Origin: JBDTNQ01 sp039933635
GTDB lineage: Bacteria; Acidobacteriota; Vicinamibacteria; Vicinamibacterales; SCN-69-37
NCBI GenBank assembly: GCA_039933635.1
Contig: JBDTNQ010000046.1
Coordinates: 1-31,232, forward strand
Length of the DNA: 31,232 nucleotides
Reading direction: 5' to 3'
Shown here: piece by piece, positions 30,514-31,232 of the stretch
How the letters are laid out: the number at the start of each line of letters is the position of its first letter
Numbering within the stretch: position 1 is the stretch's first letter
The notes under the pieces: model-generated
Seen by the model: only the letters and a program-made list of their open reading frames with translations
Told to the model about the DNA's origin: nothing
Database searches by the model: none
Translations under genes and position numbers: made by a program

Positions 30514-31232
30514 ATGTCTCGCTGGCATGAGGATCCCGCGCAGGTCCGGCCCATGCTGGCCTCGCTCGACGCGCCCCCCACCACCGCCAAGGGCTTCCTC
30601 TACGAACCGAAGTACGACGGCATCCGCGCGATCGTGGATCTGCGCCCGCCGGCGCGCCAGGGCGGCACGCCGACCGTGTCGATCTACTCGCGCAACGGCC
30701 GCGAAAAACATGTCCAGTTTCCGGAGATCGTCGACGCGCTGACGAAGGTGGCCGCCAGACTGGACGCGCCGGTCGTGCTCGATGGCGAAATCGTCGCCAT
30801 CGATGCGAAGGGAAAGCCGCTCGGATTCCAGCAGATTCAGGGCCGCATTCACCTGACGGGCGCCGGCGAGATTGCCAGGGCCGCGGTGCAACACCCGTCC
30901 GCGATCATCCTGTTCGACGTGCTTCGGGACGGCGCGGAGGATCTTCGCGGGCAGCCGCTGGCCGCGCGTCGCATCACCCTGCAGCAGCGCATCAAACCGT
31001 CTGCGGCTGTCGCCCGCGTCGTCCGGCTGAGCGAGGTCGCGCTCGACGACGGACGGCAGATGCTCGCGCGCGCCCGGGCGGAGGGCTGGGAAGGGCTCAT
31101 CGTCAAGGACGGTCAATCGGTGTATCAGAGCGGCCGACGCACGCCCGCGTGGCGCAAGATGAAACTGCTGAAGCAACAGGAGTTCGTGATCGGCGGATGG
31201 ACCGAACCCCGCCAGTCACGCCAGCACTTCGG
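30514..31232 (+). CDS. ligD: LigD-type ATP-dependent DNA ligase, N-terminal part (cut by window edge)
   Basis: The frame is open from the ATG at 30514 to the window end (239 codons). It begins directly with a ligase domain: motif I EPKYDGIR with the adenylated K33, motif III VVLDGEIVAID (from residue 87), motif IV EGLIVKD (193-199), motif V WRKMKLLK, then the start of the OB-fold (EFVIGGWTEPRQSRQHFG). The VYQSGRRTPAW and IGGWTEP blocks are typical of LigD rather than of archaeal-type ligases. Whether polymerase and phosphoesterase domains follow lies outside the window. With Ku 7 kb away it would form the NHEJ pair. CATACT (30501-30506), 7 bases before the ATG, is a possible -10. Confidence 0.9.
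   Translation, partial: MSRWHEDPAQVRPMLASLDAPPTTAKGFLYEPKYDGIRAIVDLRPPARQGGTPTVSIYSRNGREKHVQFPEIVDALTKVAARLDAPVVLDGEIVAIDAKGKPLGFQQIQGRIHLTGAGEIARAAVQHPSAIILFDVLRDGAEDLRGQPLAARRITLQQRIKPSAAVARVVRLSEVALDDGRQMLARARAEGWEGLIVKDGQSVYQSGRRTPAWRKMKLLKQQEFVIGGWTEPRQSRQHF

Noticed and set aside
1..31232. CRISPR array, phage or insertion-sequence signals
   Set aside because: No regularly spaced repeats, transposase, integrase or phage structural gene seen; the only repeats are the short GGTTCTG units and the 18-bp tandem pair.

Overview
The window is dense, high-GC bacterial chromosome. It most likely comes from an Acidobacteriota genome of the Vicinamibacteria type. I infer this from the gene families: ADOP-style ABC permeases with PadR regulators, a VWFA-related secreted protein, a carboxypeptidase-regulatory-like TonB-dependent receptor, and a membrane-bound-dehydrogenase/cytochrome c fusion beside Gfo/Idh and TIM-barrel sugar enzymes. 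No rRNA or species marker is present. Genes are tightly packed, with several overlapping starts and stops. No gene-free stretch exceeds 300 bases; the longest (about 220 bases, 25651-25871) holds a promoter-like box and two tandem 18-bp repeats.

Layout. 1-2.5 kb: 3' end of an ABC permease (+), a VapBC-type toxin-antitoxin pair (-), and a lipoprotein-like thioredoxin (TlpA type, +) followed by terminators. 2.5-7.8 kb: a minus-strand group of TonB-dependent receptor, PadR regulator, stand-alone permease-prefix microprotein, HlyD/MacA-like adaptor and MacB-type ATPase, but no permease. 7.8-11.4 kb: a PimB'-like glycosyltransferase (+) converging on an operon of outer-membrane barrel, PatA/LpxL-like acyltransferase and PimA-like glycosyltransferase. 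This resembles the actinobacterial phosphatidylinositol mannoside (PIM) gene set. 11.5-18 kb: DAHP synthase (-), polyphosphate kinase (+), a degenerate EAL-HDOD protein (-), a large polytopic membrane protein (+) and tRNA-His (+). 18-22.3 kb: VWFA-related exported protein (-), small membrane protein (-), ExeA-like ATPase (+) and an unknown protein (-). 22.3-31.2 kb: Ku (-), glucuronate isomerase and a Tat-exported TIM-barrel sugar enzyme (-), then an apparent operon of cytochrome c-linked dehydrogenase, Gfo/Idh oxidoreductase and TIM-barrel isomerase/epimerase (+), then the start of a LigD-type DNA ligase (+).

How the genes fit together. Three functional blocks stand out: a putative acylated mannolipid-like glycolipid pathway; a carbohydrate (uronate or keto-sugar) oxidation block that straddles the membrane; and Ku plus LigD, the two core proteins of bacterial non-homologous end joining, placed on either side of that sugar block. 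On the regulatory side, at least eight genes have a TANNNT -10 box only 5-10 bases before the start codon, so many transcripts here are probably leaderless.
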